Positions 46,001 to 54,797 of a stretch of 64,000 nt of DNA are shown piece by piece. Both the position numbers and the translations under genes were made by a program. Origin of the DNA: Acidovorax sp. (lineage in GTDB: Bacteria; Pseudomonadota; Gammaproteobacteria; Burkholderiales; Burkholderiaceae_C); assembly GCF_016783915.1 (NCBI RefSeq), contig NZ_JADHVT010000002.1, forward strand, positions 1-64,000, written 5' to 3'. Position 1 is the stretch's first letter. The number at the start of each line of letters is the position of its first letter. Under the pieces are notes generated by a model that searched no databases, had not been told where the DNA came from, and saw nothing but the letters and a program-made list of their open reading frames with translations.

Positions 46001-46696
46001 GTGAACCTTATTCCGCTTCCCCCGTCCTGCGTGGACGCTGCGATCATCGACCTGGACGGCACCATGGTGGACACGCTGGGCGACTTCAGCGAAGCGCTCA
46101 ACCGCATGCTGCAGGACCTGGGCCTGTCGCCCATCGACGCGGGCTCGATCGAGTCCATGGTGGGCAAAGGCTCCGAACATTTGCTGCGTTCAGTGCTAAA
46201 ACATGTGCTTCCGCTCGAAGGTATTGATGATGTTGCTATCAAAATTGAATCGCTTTATCCCTCTGCCTGGGCCAGCTACCAGCGCCACTACCTAGCGATC
46301 AATGGCCAGTTTGCCGGGGTGTACGACGGCGTGGAGGCCGGATTGCAAGCGCTGCGCGCCCGGGGGCTGCGCCTGGCCTGCCTGACCAACAAACCCACCA
46401 GTTTTGCGCTGCCTTTGCTGGAGTTGAAGGGGCTCGCCGGGTACTTTGAATATGTGTTTGGCGGAGATGCGTTCGAACGCAAGAAGCCCGATCCGTTGCC
46501 GCTTCTCAAGACTTGCGAGGCCCTGGGCACCAGCCCAGCACGCACGCTGATGGTGGGCGACTCCAGCAACGATGCGCAGGCCGCGCGCGCTGCCGGGTGC
46601 CCGGTGGTGCTGGTCACCTACGGCTACAACCACGGCCAGCCGGTGCGGGCCGTGGATGCCGATGGGTTTGTGGATTCGCTGGCGCAGCTGGCCTGA
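46001..46696 (+). CDS. gph: Phosphoglycolate phosphatase (HAD family)
   Basis: This 231-residue HAD phosphatase removes phosphate from 2-phosphoglycolate. Motif I is AAIIDLDGTMVDTLGDF, motif II is CLTNKPTSF, and motif III/IV is KKPDPLPLL with LMVGDSSNDAQAARAAG. The start is uncertain: a GTG at 46001 (VNLIPLPPS) gives the usual length, while the GTG at 45929 falls inside a hairpin. Residues about 66-84 (HVLPLEGIDDVAIKIES) overlap a degenerate, antisense copy of the dispersed 57-nt element, in the cap region. The enzyme should remain functional. Confidence 0.92.
   Translation: MNLIPLPPSCVDAAIIDLDGTMVDTLGDFSEALNRMLQDLGLSPIDAGSIESMVGKGSEHLLRSVLKHVLPLEGIDDVAIKIESLYPSAWASYQRHYLAINGQFAGVYDGVEAGLQALRARGLRLACLTNKPTSFALPLLELKGLAGYFEYVFGGDAFERKKPDPLPLLKTCEALGTSPARTLMVGDSSNDAQAARAAGCPVVLVTYGYNHGQPVRAVDADGFVDSLAQLA
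46195..46251 (-). repeat. Dispersed 57-nt element, degenerate antisense copy inside gph
   Basis: On the minus strand GATAGC and AGCG keep the standard spacing (GATAGC-N19-AGCG), preceded by TTCAATTTT, but the left arm and right tail have diverged. It is the weakest copy and the only one antisense to its gene. Confidence 0.5.
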
Positions 46697-46734
46697 GCGC
46701 GCCTATTCTGTCCTCTTTCTTTCCTTCTTTTCTC

Positions 46735-48384
46735 TCAGGCCGTTAACTGGCGCGGCGCCACGGCGCGGTAGTCCAGCCGCGATGCGCTGGTGCCACCACT
46801 GCGCGCGGGGGCGGGCATGGTGTCGCCTTGGCGGGCTGCGTGGGCTGACAGCCGGAACACTGCCACCGCATCCACGAGCTGCCCCGCCTGGGTCTTGAGG
46901 CTGTCGGCCGCAGCGGCGCTTTGCTCCACCAGGGCGGCGTTCTGCTGGGTGGCCTGGTCCATCTGGGTGATGGCCTCGCCCACCTGGCTGACGCCCTGGC
47001 TCTGCTCGCTGCTGGCGGCGCTGATCTCGCCCATGATGTCGGTCACGCGGCGGATGGAGGCGACTACTTCGCTCATTGTGGCGCCCGCCTTGTCCACCAG
47101 GGCCGTGCCGCGCTCCACGCGTTCCACGCTTGTGCCGATCAGGCCCTTGATCTCCTTGGCCGCCTCAGCGCTGCGCTGGGCCAGGCTGCGTACCTCGCCC
47201 GCCACCACCGCAAAGCCCCGTCCCTGTTCGCCTGCGCGCGCGGCTTCGACGGCCGCGTTCAACGCCAGGATGTTGGTCTGGAAGGCGATGCCATCGATCA
47301 CGCTGATGATGTCGGCAATTTTGCGGCTGCTGTCGTTGATGCCCTTCATGGTGTCCACCACCTCGGCCACCACGTCGCCGCCCTGCTGGGCCACGGTGGA
47401 TGCACTCACGGCCAGCTGGTTCGCGGTGCGGGCGTTGTCGGCGTTTTGGCGCACGGTGGAGCCCAGTTCTTCCATCGATGCGGCAGTTTCTTCCAGTGCG
47501 CTGGCTTGTTGCTCTGTACGGGCACTCAGGTCGTTGTTGCCCGATGCGATTTCGGCACTGGCAGTGGCCACACCTTCGGCGCTGTGGCGCACGTTGCCCA
47601 CGATGGTGGCCAGGCGTGATTGCATGGTGGACAGCGCCTGCAGCAACTGGCCGGTCTCGTCACTGCCACTGGCGGTGATGGGGTGAGTCAGGTCGCCATC
47701 TGCGATGCTCTCGGCAGCTTGCTGACCCTGCTGCAGGGGGCGCACGATGGAGCGGGTAACCGTCAGGCCCATCAATGCACCGAGCGCAACGGCTACCAGC
47801 GTGCCCACGCCCAGCAGCACCTGGCTGGCCTTGGCCAGGGTGGAGGTGTCGGCCTGGCTTTCGGCCAGCTGGGCGGCCATGGTCTTGCGCAGGTCGTCGA
47901 GGGATTGGAGGTATTTGTCTGCCAGCGGGCGCAGGTCCTTGTCTACCAGGGAGGGCACATTGGGTTCGCCACCACGGTGCAGTTCGCGGATTTCGTTGAG
48001 CTTGTCGTTGTAGGCCTGCCGGGCCGTCGCAATCGCTGCAAGAAGCCCCTTGGCCCGGTCACCTTGCACGAGGGCCTCAATGCGCTTGACCTTGGCTTCC
48101 ATGTCCTTCGCCGTTGCCTGCGTGTCGGCGGTGAGCTTGTCCATGTAGTCGCGGTCGATGGCCTTGAGGAAGGCCTCGGTGCGCACCCAGTTCAGGCGGA
48201 TGTCCGACGCCCAGTCTTCCACCAGGGTTTGCTGCTCGATCTCCTGGGTGGCTACGCGCTCACTGGCACTTTGAAGGCTGTCAATGCGCCACATCCCTGT
48301 GGCCGCAATGAGCGCCGTGATGAGAAGAATGGCGCCGAAGGATGCGCCCAGGCGCAGGCCGACGGAAAGGTTGCTGAGTTTCAT
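46735..48384 (-). CDS. Methyl-accepting chemotaxis protein
   Basis: This is a 549-residue chemoreceptor. Membrane helices lie at about 12-32 and 188-210, flanking a four-helix-bundle-like periplasmic domain. A HAMP domain follows (about 211-265), then the signalling domain with the tip IAFQTNILALNAAVEAARAGEQGRGFAVVAGEVR. The methylation-helix region has ARTEQQASALEETAASMEEL. There is no C-terminal pentapeptide for CheR. The ligand is unknown. It is convergent with gph, separated by a 38-base pyrimidine-rich stretch. Confidence 0.95.
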   Translation of the reverse strand: MKLSNLSVGLRLGASFGAILLITALIAATGMWRIDSLQSASERVATQEIEQQTLVEDWASDIRLNWVRTEAFLKAIDRDYMDKLTADTQATAKDMEAKVKRIEALVQGDRAKGLLAAIATARQAYNDKLNEIRELHRGGEPNVPSLVDKDLRPLADKYLQSLDDLRKTMAAQLAESQADTSTLAKASQVLLGVGTLVAVALGALMGLTVTRSIVRPLQQGQQAAESIADGDLTHPITASGSDETGQLLQALSTMQSRLATIVGNVRHSAEGVATASAEIASGNNDLSARTEQQASALEETAASMEELGSTVRQNADNARTANQLAVSASTVAQQGGDVVAEVVDTMKGINDSSRKIADIISVIDGIAFQTNILALNAAVEAARAGEQGRGFAVVAGEVRSLAQRSAEAAKEIKGLIGTSVERVERGTALVDKAGATMSEVVASIRRVTDIMGEISAASSEQSQGVSQVGEAITQMDQATQQNAALVEQSAAAADSLKTQAGQLVDAVAVFRLSAHAARQGDTMPAPARSGGTSASRLDYRAVAPRQLTA

Positions 48385-48664
48385 GATGGTGTCTGGCGCG
48401 AAAGGGGGCAGGGGGCAGAAGGGGCGTTACAGACGGCTCGTTGCGGGGCGCGGGTAGCGCACAAAGCTCGGTTCAGGCCGTGGCCTCGGGCGCTGCGGGT
48501 GCACGCAGCGGGAGGCCGGTTGTCGAGTTATCAAAAATAAGCTGGAAGGGTTGTGCAATGGCTGAAGCGAATACTGAGGCACAGGCTACTCCCGGGTAGG
48601 GGGCGCGTCTGTCGGGCGCGCGACAGCCTTTGCCGGGAGCGCGTGGGTGTTTGCCCTAGCACAA

Positions 48665-49264
48665 CTAGGACGAGGACTGGGCGGTCTTGCCTAGCAAGGC
48701 GTCCTTGAGCTTCCAGTCGGCAGGCGCATTGCCCAGCCAGATACCCAGCAACGCGTTGAAGAACTCAGGCTCCTTGAACGGCTCTCCCTGCGGCTTGCCC
48801 TTGACGGTGATGATGGTGCCGGTACCCGGAATCCAGTCGATCTGGAACTGGTCTCCCGCCACCAGCTTCTTGTGGTCCGAGAAGATCTGGCTCATGCGGA
48901 GCACCCCAGGAATGAGCTTGGAGAATGCCGCGCGGTCCATGTTGTCCTCCATGCCGCGCGAGAACAGCTTGCCCAGCTCGGTGGAGTCGATGTCGCGCAG
49001 CATGGTGATGCTCATGCGCTTGGGGCCCTTCTGGGCCATGACATCGGCGGGCGTGCCGGCTTTCTTTTCAAGATAAAGCCCCGCCGTGTACACCTTGAAC
49101 ACTGCCTTGTAGCGCACCCCTGCGCCGTTGAGCTGCAGGTTGCTGCCGCTCAGGCTGGCGGTTTCTTCGTATTTCACGTCGGCCACGGTAATGGGCTGGG
49201 CAATGGCACTGGCTGCCAACAGGCAGGCTCCGGCCATCACAGCGCATCGCGTCAGGAATTTCAT
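48665..49264 (-). CDS. Chalcone-isomerase-like exported protein
   Basis: This is a 199-residue protein with a signal peptide (about 1-22, ends SAIAQ). A chalcone_isomerase-like domain follows: LNGAGVRYKAVFKVYTAGLYLEKKAG, MSITMLRDIDSTELGKLFSRGM, WIPGTGTIITVKGKPQGEP and FFNALLGIWLGNAPADWKLKDALL. Bacterial members are exported or periplasmic, and a true isomerase role is unlikely. The 280 bases between it and the chemoreceptor start hold only a short hairpin (48609-48626) and no gene. Confidence 0.88.
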   Translation of the reverse strand: MKFLTRCAVMAGACLLAASAIAQPITVADVKYEETASLSGSNLQLNGAGVRYKAVFKVYTAGLYLEKKAGTPADVMAQKGPKRMSITMLRDIDSTELGKLFSRGMEDNMDRAAFSKLIPGVLRMSQIFSDHKKLVAGDQFQIDWIPGTGTIITVKGKPQGEPFKEPEFFNALLGIWLGNAPADWKLKDALLGKTAQSSS

Positions 49265-49398
49265 GCGCAGTTCCTAAAAAAGAACGGTCGTTCGTTTCAA
49301 ATTGTTGCAGCGCTCCTGTCGGGCCGCAACAGGGTTTTCGAGTGGTTGTGCGATCTCGCCTTGAGAGTCGTCAACTCAGGCCATGAAAAAAGCTTTGC

Positions 49399-49404
49399 TA
49401 CACT
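49399..49404 (+). promoter_or_regulatory. Candidate -10 box of the trp operon
   Basis: TACACT in the context TTTGCTACACTTTGG ends 7 bases before the trp leader ATG. No good -35 is visible at the right distance. If used, the leader ATG would lie at or close to the transcript start. Confidence 0.35.
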
Positions 49405-49411
49405 TTGGCCC

Positions 49412-49495
49412 ATGTTCATTCACCACGTGTTCATCACAGGTTGCAGCGACCGGGGAGCCTGGCCCTGGCGTCAGCCTGTCGCTTTGAACGCCTGA
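49412..49495 (+). CDS. trpL: trp operon leader peptide
   Basis: This 27-codon ORF, MFIHHVFITGCSDRGAWPWR then QPVALNA, has two tryptophans at 17 and 19 separated by proline. It lies 130 bases before trpE and is followed at once by alternative RNA hairpins. These are the features of a ribosome-stalling attenuator. When charged tRNA-Trp is scarce, the ribosome would pause at the Trp codons and favour read-through into trpE. Confidence 0.85.
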   Translation: MFIHHVFITGCSDRGAWPWRQPVALNA

Positions 49496-49501
49496 TGGCA
49501 C

Positions 49502-49582
49502 CTGGGCAGCAGCCCCAGCGTGCACCCGTGGCCTCCACCCGCAGCGGTGGGGCCGATTGAATGGACCGCAGCGCCCCTTTTT
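49502..49582 (+). promoter_or_regulatory. trp attenuator: competing hairpins and terminator
   Basis: Three pairings can form. CTGGG (49502-49506) pairs with CCCAG (49514-49518). GGCCTCCACC (49530-49539) pairs with GGTGGGGCC (49546-49554), with one bulged T. GGGGC (49549-49553) also pairs with GCCCC (49573-49577), followed by TTTTT (49578-49582). The middle segment is shared, so the second hairpin (antiterminator) excludes the third (terminator). Confidence 0.75.
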
Positions 49583-49625
49583 CATTGCACAGGGACACGC
49601 GCTGCGACAGCTGGGAGCCCTCCCC

Positions 49626-51125
49626 GTGATCACAGAACTTGAATTCAAAAGCCTGGCCAGCGAAGGCTACAACCGCATTCCGCTCATGGCCGAGGCCTTT
49701 GCGGACCTGGAAACTCCGCTCTCGCTCTATCTGAAGCTGGCGCACACCAAAGACGGCGGCAAGCACAGCTTCCTGCTCGAATCCGTGGTGGGCGGCGAGC
49801 GCTTCGGGCGCTACAGCTTCATTGGCCTGCCCGCCCGCACCCTGCTGCGCGCCAGCGGCTTTGGCGACCAAGCCAAGACCGAGGTGGTGACCGACGGTCA
49901 GGTGGTCGAGACCGCGCTAGGCAACCCGCTCGATTTCATCGAGGCCTACCAAAAGCGTTTCAAAGTGGCTTTGCGCCCCGGCCTGCCGCGTTTTTGTGGC
50001 GGCCTGGCCGGTTACTTCGGCTACGACGCGGTGCGCTACATCGAAAAGAAGCTGGAGACCACCTGCCCACCCGACACCCTGGGCTGCCCCGACATCCTGC
50101 TGCTGCAGTGCGAGGAGCTGGCCGTCATCGACAACCTCTCGGGCAAGCTGTACCTCATTGTCTACGCCGACCCGGCCCAGCCCGAGGCGTACGCCAAGGC
50201 CAAGAAGCGCCTGCGCGAGCTGAAAGAGCAGCTCAAGTATTCGGTGAGTGCCCCCGTGGTCAAGGCCACCGAAAGCCACCCCGCCCAGCGCGACTTTGCC
50301 AATGCCGACTACCTCGCCGCCGTGAACCGTGCCAAGGACCTGATTGCCGCCGGTGACTTCATGCAGGTGCAGGTGGGCCAGCGCATCCACAAGCGCTACA
50401 CCGAGTCGCCCCTGTCGCTGTACCGCGCGCTGCGTTCGCTGAACCCTTCGCCGTACATGTACTTCTACGACTTTGGCGATTTCCATGTGGTGGGCGCCAG
50501 CCCCGAGATCCTGGTGCGCCAGGAGAAGACCGACGAAGGCACCAAGGTCACCATCCGCCCCCTGGCCGGCACCCGCCCGCGCGGCGCCACGCCCGAGAAG
50601 GACAAGGCCACCGAGGTTGAACTCATCAACGACCCCAAGGAACGTGCCGAGCACGTGATGCTGATCGACCTGGCGCGCAACGACATCGGCCGCATCGCCA
50701 AAACCGGCACCGTGAAGGTGACCGAGGCCTTTGCCGTGGAGCGCTATAGCCACGTGATGCACATCGTGAGCAACGTGGAAGGGATCCTGCACGACGGCAT
50801 GACCAGCATGGACGTGCTCAAGGCCACCTTCCCCGCCGGCACACTCACCGGCGCGCCCAAGGTGCACGCCATGGAACTCATCGACCAGCTGGAACCCACC
50901 AAACGCGGCCTGTACGGCGGCGCCTGCGGCTACCTGAGCTACGCGGGCGATATGGACGTGGCGATTGCGATCCGAACCGGCATTATCAAGAACGGCACGC
51001 TGTACGTGCAGGCCGCCGCCGGTGTGGTGGCTGACTCGGTGCCCGAGCTGGAATGGAAAGAAACCGAACACAAGGCCCGTGCGCTGCTGCGTGCAGCAGA
51101 GCTGGTCGAGGAGGGGCTGGAATGA
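49626..51125 (+). CDS. trpE: Anthranilate synthase component I
   Basis: TrpE converts chorismate and ammonia to anthranilate. The protein has 499 residues with the GTG start at 49626 (VITELEFKSLASEGYNRIPL). The feedback-inhibition motif LLES is at 50-53. The chorismate-binding core has FMQVQVGQRI, SPEILVR, IRPLAGTRPRG, DLARNDIGRI, FPAGTLTGAPKVHAMELI and GAVGYL-type RGLYGGACGYLSY. Its stop overlaps the chorismate-mutase ATG (ATGA). The gene follows the leader and attenuator, which would control it. Confidence 0.96.
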   Translation: MITELEFKSLASEGYNRIPLMAEAFADLETPLSLYLKLAHTKDGGKHSFLLESVVGGERFGRYSFIGLPARTLLRASGFGDQAKTEVVTDGQVVETALGNPLDFIEAYQKRFKVALRPGLPRFCGGLAGYFGYDAVRYIEKKLETTCPPDTLGCPDILLLQCEELAVIDNLSGKLYLIVYADPAQPEAYAKAKKRLRELKEQLKYSVSAPVVKATESHPAQRDFANADYLAAVNRAKDLIAAGDFMQVQVGQRIHKRYTESPLSLYRALRSLNPSPYMYFYDFGDFHVVGASPEILVRQEKTDEGTKVTIRPLAGTRPRGATPEKDKATEVELINDPKERAEHVMLIDLARNDIGRIAKTGTVKVTEAFAVERYSHVMHIVSNVEGILHDGMTSMDVLKATFPAGTLTGAPKVHAMELIDQLEPTKRGLYGGACGYLSYAGDMDVAIAIRTGIIKNGTLYVQAAAGVVADSVPELEWKETEHKARALLRAAELVEEGLE

Positions 51126-51457
51126 CCCTCGCTATCACCCGAGTCAAACCCTGCACCACGATGGAGGACGTGCGCCGCGAAGTGAACGCGCTGGACGACG
51201 TCCTGGTGCCCTTGCTGGTGGAGCGCGTGGGCTACATGACCCAGGCCGCCCGCATCAAGCAAGGTGTGGAACAGGTGCGCGATGAAGCGCGCATCGAGGC
51301 CATCGTGGCCCGCGTGCGCGAACGCGCTGGGGCCGAAGGCGGCGACGCCGACGTGATGGAAGCCATCTACCGCAGCCTCATGGAAGCCTGCATTGCCTAT
51401 GAACACCGCGAGTTCGCCCGTCTGCGCGAGCCCGCCCTTGCCGGGAGCGCCGCATGA
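51122..51457 (+). CDS. Chorismate mutase (AroQ type)
   Basis: This is a 111-residue all-helical protein. It shows [50 protein letters not shown] and [21 protein letters not shown], the pattern of monofunctional AroQ chorismate mutases with conserved Arg, Lys and Glu. It makes prephenate for Phe and Tyr, so it competes with TrpE for chorismate. It sits inside the trp operon between trpE and trpG, with ATGA overlaps on both sides. This implies tight co-regulation. Confidence 0.85.
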   Translation: MTLAITRVKPCTTMEDVRREVNALDDVLVPLLVERVGYMTQAARIKQGVEQVRDEARIEAIVARVRERAGAEGGDADVMEAIYRSLMEACIAYEHREFARLREPALAGSAA

Positions 51458-52038
51458 AACTCTTGATGGTCGATAACTACGACAGCTTCACCTACAACAT
51501 CGTCCAGTACTTTGGTGAACTGGGTGCCGAGGTCGAGGTGTTCCGCAACGACGAGATCACCGTGGCCGAGATCGAGGCGCGCCTCAACGCGGGCCAGCTC
51601 GACCGCCTGGTGATTTCGCCCGGCCCCTGCTCCCCGGCTGAGGCGGGCATCTCCGTGGCCGCGATCAAGCACTTTGCCGGCAAGCTGCCCATCCTGGGCG
51701 TGTGCCTGGGCCACCAGAGCATTGGCGCGGCCTTCGGCGGCAACATCATCCGCGCGCAGGAGCTGATGCACGGCAAGACCAGCGTCATCACCACCACGCA
51801 AAAGGGCGTGTTTGCCGGGTTGCCCGAGCAGTTCACCGTCAACCGCTACCACTCGCTGGCCATTGAGCGCGCCACCTGCCCTGATGTGCTGGAGGTGACG
51901 GCGTGGACGGAAGACGGCGAGATCATGGGCGTGCGCCACAAGACGCTGGCGATCGAAGGCGTGCAGTTCCATCCCGAAAGCATCCTCACCGAACACGGCC
52001 ACGCCATGCTCCAAAACTTTCTGGAGCAGCGCGCATGA
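51454..52038 (+). CDS. trpG: Anthranilate synthase component II (glutamine amidotransferase)
   Basis: This 194-residue class I amidotransferase supplies ammonia to TrpE. The opening is [20 protein letters not shown]. The nucleophile Cys84 lies in [10 protein letters not shown], and the His/Glu pair in [11 protein letters not shown]. The length is right for a stand-alone TrpG; it may also serve PabB. ATGA overlaps join it to the chorismate mutase before and the LysE-type gene after. Confidence 0.95.
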   Translation: MKLLMVDNYDSFTYNIVQYFGELGAEVEVFRNDEITVAEIEARLNAGQLDRLVISPGPCSPAEAGISVAAIKHFAGKLPILGVCLGHQSIGAAFGGNIIRAQELMHGKTSVITTTQKGVFAGLPEQFTVNRYHSLAIERATCPDVLEVTAWTEDGEIMGVRHKTLAIEGVQFHPESILTEHGHAMLQNFLEQRA

Positions 52039-52706
52039 GCTTCATCGACGCCCACCAACTGGTGATGTTCATCGCCGCAGGCTGGCTGCTCAACCTCACG
52101 CCGGGCCCCGATGTGCTTTACATCGTGACCAATGCGCTCAAGTCCGGCACCCGCGCGGGCATCGTGGCGGGGCTGGGCATCACGGCCGGTTGCTTCGTGC
52201 ACATCTTTGCGGCCGCCGTGGGCGTGGGTGCGCTGCTGGCCGCATCGGCCACGGCGTTCACCGTGCTCAAGTGGATCGGTGCGGCGTACCTGATGTGGAT
52301 GGGTGTGCGCATGCTGTTGTCCAAGCCCGGTGCCGATGGGGGCAACAGCGCAGCGCTGGCGGCGGCGCAGGCGGCCCCTGCGCAGCACACACCGCTGCGC
52401 AAGGTGTTCCTCGGTGGCTTCTGGACCAATGTGCTCAACCCCAAGGTCGCCATCTTCTTCCTGGCCTTTGTGCCGCAGTTCATCGCGCCGGGCGCGGACA
52501 ACAAGGCGCTGGCCTTTGTGCTGTTGGGCGTGCTGTTCAACCTCAACGCCATCCCCGTCAACGTGGGCTGGGCGCTGGCGGCATCGTGGATGGCACGGCG
52601 CGCCGGGGTGATCCAGCGCGGCATGCACTGGCTGGACCGCGTGGCCGGGGCCATGTTCATCGGCTTCGGGCTCAAGCTGGCCTTCACGGACCAGCCCTCA
52701 GCATAA
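52035..52706 (+). CDS. LysE/RhtB-family exporter
   Basis: This is a 223-residue membrane protein with about six helices. It opens [20 protein letters not shown], the LysE family signature, and has [34 protein letters not shown] and [25 protein letters not shown]. The family exports amino acids. Its position inside the trp operon, overlapping trpG (ATGA), suggests export of Trp, anthranilate or a related product; this is inference. Confidence 0.9.
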   Translation: MSFIDAHQLVMFIAAGWLLNLTPGPDVLYIVTNALKSGTRAGIVAGLGITAGCFVHIFAAAVGVGALLAASATAFTVLKWIGAAYLMWMGVRMLLSKPGADGGNSAALAAAQAAPAQHTPLRKVFLGGFWTNVLNPKVAIFFLAFVPQFIAPGADNKALAFVLLGVLFNLNAIPVNVGWALAASWMARRAGVIQRGMHWLDRVAGAMFIGFGLKLAFTDQPSA

Positions 52707-52723
52707 ATACCAGGAGACATTCC

Positions 52724-53761
52724 ATGCCCATTACCCCCCAGGAAGCGCTGCAGCGCACCATCGAGCACCGCGAAATCTTCCACGACGAGATGCTGCACCT
52801 GATGCGGCTCATCATGAACGGCGAACTCTCGCCCGTCATGACCGCGTCCATCATCACCGGCCTGCGCGTGAAGAAGGAAACCATCGGCGAGATCACCGCA
52901 GCCGCGCAGGTGATGCGCGAGTTCAGCACCAAGGTGCACGTCAAGGATGCGACCCACATGGTGGACATCGTGGGCACGGGCGGCGACGGTGCCAACACCT
53001 TCAACATCTCCACCTGCTCGATGTTCGTGGCCGCCGCCTCAGGCGCCAAGGTCAGCAAACATGGCGGGCGCGGTGTGTCGAGCAAAAGCGGCAGCGCCGA
53101 CGTGATGGAGGCCCTGGGCATCCACATCAACCTGAAGCCCGAGCAGATCGCCCAGTGCATCGCTGAAGTGGGCATCGGCTTCATGTTTGCGCCCAACCAC
53201 CACCCGGCCATGAAGAACGTGGCCCCGGTGCGCAAGGAACTGGGCGTGCGCACCATCTTCAACATCCTGGGCCCGCTGACCAACCCGGCGGGCGCGCCCA
53301 ACATCTTGATGGGCGTGTTCCACCCCGACCTCGTCGGTATCCAGGTGCGCGCGCTGCAGCGCCTGGGCGCCGAACACGCGCTGGTGGTGTACGGCCGTGA
53401 TGGCATGGACGAAGTGAGCCTGGGCGCCGCCACGCTGGTGGGCGAGCTGAGAAACGGCCAGATCACCGAATACGAAATCCACCCCGAAGACTTCGGCCTG
53501 CCGATGGCGAGCAACCGCGCGCTCAAGGTCGAAACACCCGAGCAGTCGCGCGAGATGCTGATCGGCGTGCTCCAGGGTGAGCCCGGCGCTGCGCAGGACA
53601 TCGTGTGCCTGAACGCCGGTGTTGCGCTGTACGCCGCCAATGTGGTCGATTCCATCCCAGGCGGCATTGCCAAGGCGCGTGCCGCGATTGCCTCCGGCGC
53701 TGCGCTGGCCAAGCTGGAGCAGGTGGTCACGCGCACGCACGCGCTGGCCACAGCGGTCTGA
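52724..53761 (+). CDS. trpD: Anthranilate phosphoribosyltransferase
   Basis: TrpD joins anthranilate to PRPP. The 345-residue protein shows [20 protein letters not shown], the PRPP loop [75 protein letters not shown] and DGMDEVSLG. The KHGNRSVSS motif of E. coli reads KHGGRGVSS here. AGGAGACATTCC precedes the ATG, 17 bases after the LysE-type stop. Confidence 0.96.
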   Translation: MPITPQEALQRTIEHREIFHDEMLHLMRLIMNGELSPVMTASIITGLRVKKETIGEITAAAQVMREFSTKVHVKDATHMVDIVGTGGDGANTFNISTCSMFVAAASGAKVSKHGGRGVSSKSGSADVMEALGIHINLKPEQIAQCIAEVGIGFMFAPNHHPAMKNVAPVRKELGVRTIFNILGPLTNPAGAPNILMGVFHPDLVGIQVRALQRLGAEHALVVYGRDGMDEVSLGAATLVGELRNGQITEYEIHPEDFGLPMASNRALKVETPEQSREMLIGVLQGEPGAAQDIVCLNAGVALYAANVVDSIPGGIAKARAAIASGAALAKLEQVVTRTHALATAV

Positions 53762-53781
53762 TACTGCGGCCTGACCCAGCC

Positions 53782-53931
53782 ATGTGGCACGACCCGAGCA
53801 CTTGGATCGCATTGGGCGTCTCTGCCCTGTTCATCGCGGCCGGGGTCGTGATGCACCGCGTGTTCACGCGCATTCTGAAACAGGGCTCCGCTGAGCCCAC
53901 TGAAACCGACAAGGCAGCCAACCATGAGTAG
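53782..53931 (+). CDS. Small single-helix membrane protein in the trp operon
   Basis: This 49-residue [23 protein letters not shown] onward, has one hydrophobic helix at about 8-26, then a basic and acidic tail ([20 protein letters not shown]). It starts 20 bases after trpD and its last 8 bases overlap the trpC start, so it is translationally coupled to both. No family is recognised. Its place in the operon and complete coding character argue that it is real. Confidence 0.55.
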   Translation: MWHDPSTWIALGVSALFIAAGVVMHRVFTRILKQGSAEPTETDKAANHE

Positions 53932-54727
53932 TGACATCCTCAACAAAATCGTGGCCGTCAAGCACGAAGAAGTGGCCGCCGCCAAAAAGCGCCTGCCGTT
54001 CGATGCCATGCGCGCCGATGCCGAGAGCCGCGTGCTCACGCGCGACTTTGAAGGCGCATTGCGCGCCAAGATCGCCAAGGGCCAGGCGGCGGTGATTGCC
54101 GAGGTCAAGAAAGCCAGCCCCAGCAAGGGCGTGCTGCGCGCTGACTTCGAGCCGGCCGACATTGCGCAAAGCTACATGGAAGGCGATGGCAAGGTCAGCG
54201 CGGCCTGCCTGTCGGTGCTGACTGACCGGCAGTTCTTTCAGGGCCAGCCCGACTACCTGAAGCAGGCCCGCGCCAGCACCCTGCTGCCCGTGCTGCGCAA
54301 GGACTTCATGGTGGATGCGTACCAGATCTACGAATCCCGCGCCATGGGCGCCGACGCCATCCTGCTGATCGCCGCGAGCCTGGATGACGCCCAGATGGCT
54401 GACTTCGAGGCCATTGCCCGCAGCCTGGACATGGCCGTCCTGGTGGAGGTGCACGACCGCGCCGAACTGGAACGGGCGCTCCAACTCAAGACCCCGCTGG
54501 TCGGCATCAACAACCGCAACCTGCGCACATTTGAGGTGACGCTGGACACCACGCTGGGCATGTTGAAGGACGTACCTGCTGACCGCCTGCTGGTCACCGA
54601 GTCCGGCATCCTCAAGCCCCAGGACGTGAAGACCATGCGCGACGCGGGTGTGCACGCCTTCCTGGTGGGCGAGGCCTTCATGCGGGCGGATGACCCCGGC
54701 CTGGCGCTGGCCAAGCTGTTCGCTTGA
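53924..54727 (+). CDS. trpC: Indole-3-glycerol-phosphate synthase
   Basis: TrpC closes the indole ring. The 267-residue TIM barrel shows [78 protein letters not shown] and [11 protein letters not shown], with GEAFMR near the end. Catalytic Lys ([12 protein letters not shown]) and Glu residues are present. It is the last gene of the trp block; trpF, trpB and trpA are not in the window. Confidence 0.97.
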   Translation: MSSDILNKIVAVKHEEVAAAKKRLPFDAMRADAESRVLTRDFEGALRAKIAKGQAAVIAEVKKASPSKGVLRADFEPADIAQSYMEGDGKVSAACLSVLTDRQFFQGQPDYLKQARASTLLPVLRKDFMVDAYQIYESRAMGADAILLIAASLDDAQMADFEAIARSLDMAVLVEVHDRAELERALQLKTPLVGINNRNLRTFEVTLDTTLGMLKDVPADRLLVTESGILKPQDVKTMRDAGVHAFLVGEAFMRADDPGLALAKLFA

Positions 54728-54739
54728 CTGTGATCAATC

Positions 54740-54796
54740 ACTATGTTTTTGATAGCTGCGGGAGCATATGTAACTAGCGCTACCAGCCCATTTCGC
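54740..54796 (+). repeat. Dispersed 57-nt element, copy filling the trpC-ung gap
   Basis: ACTAT-N6-GATAGC-N5-GAGC-N10-AGCGCT is followed by the tail ACCAGCCCATTTCGC. It begins 12 bases after the trpC stop and ends one base before the ung ATG, pointing the same way as both genes. Confidence 0.88.
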
Positions 54797-54797
54797 C

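Noticed and set aside
48609..48626. Terminator (CTGTCG/CGACAG) upstream of the chemoreceptor
   Set aside because: The 6-bp stem has no T-run on either strand and lies in no clear 3' position for a terminator.
52684..54162. Minus-strand open frame of 492 codons over trpD-trpC
   Set aside because: It is antisense to trpD, the small ORF and trpC; no motif and Ser/Thr-rich shadow composition.
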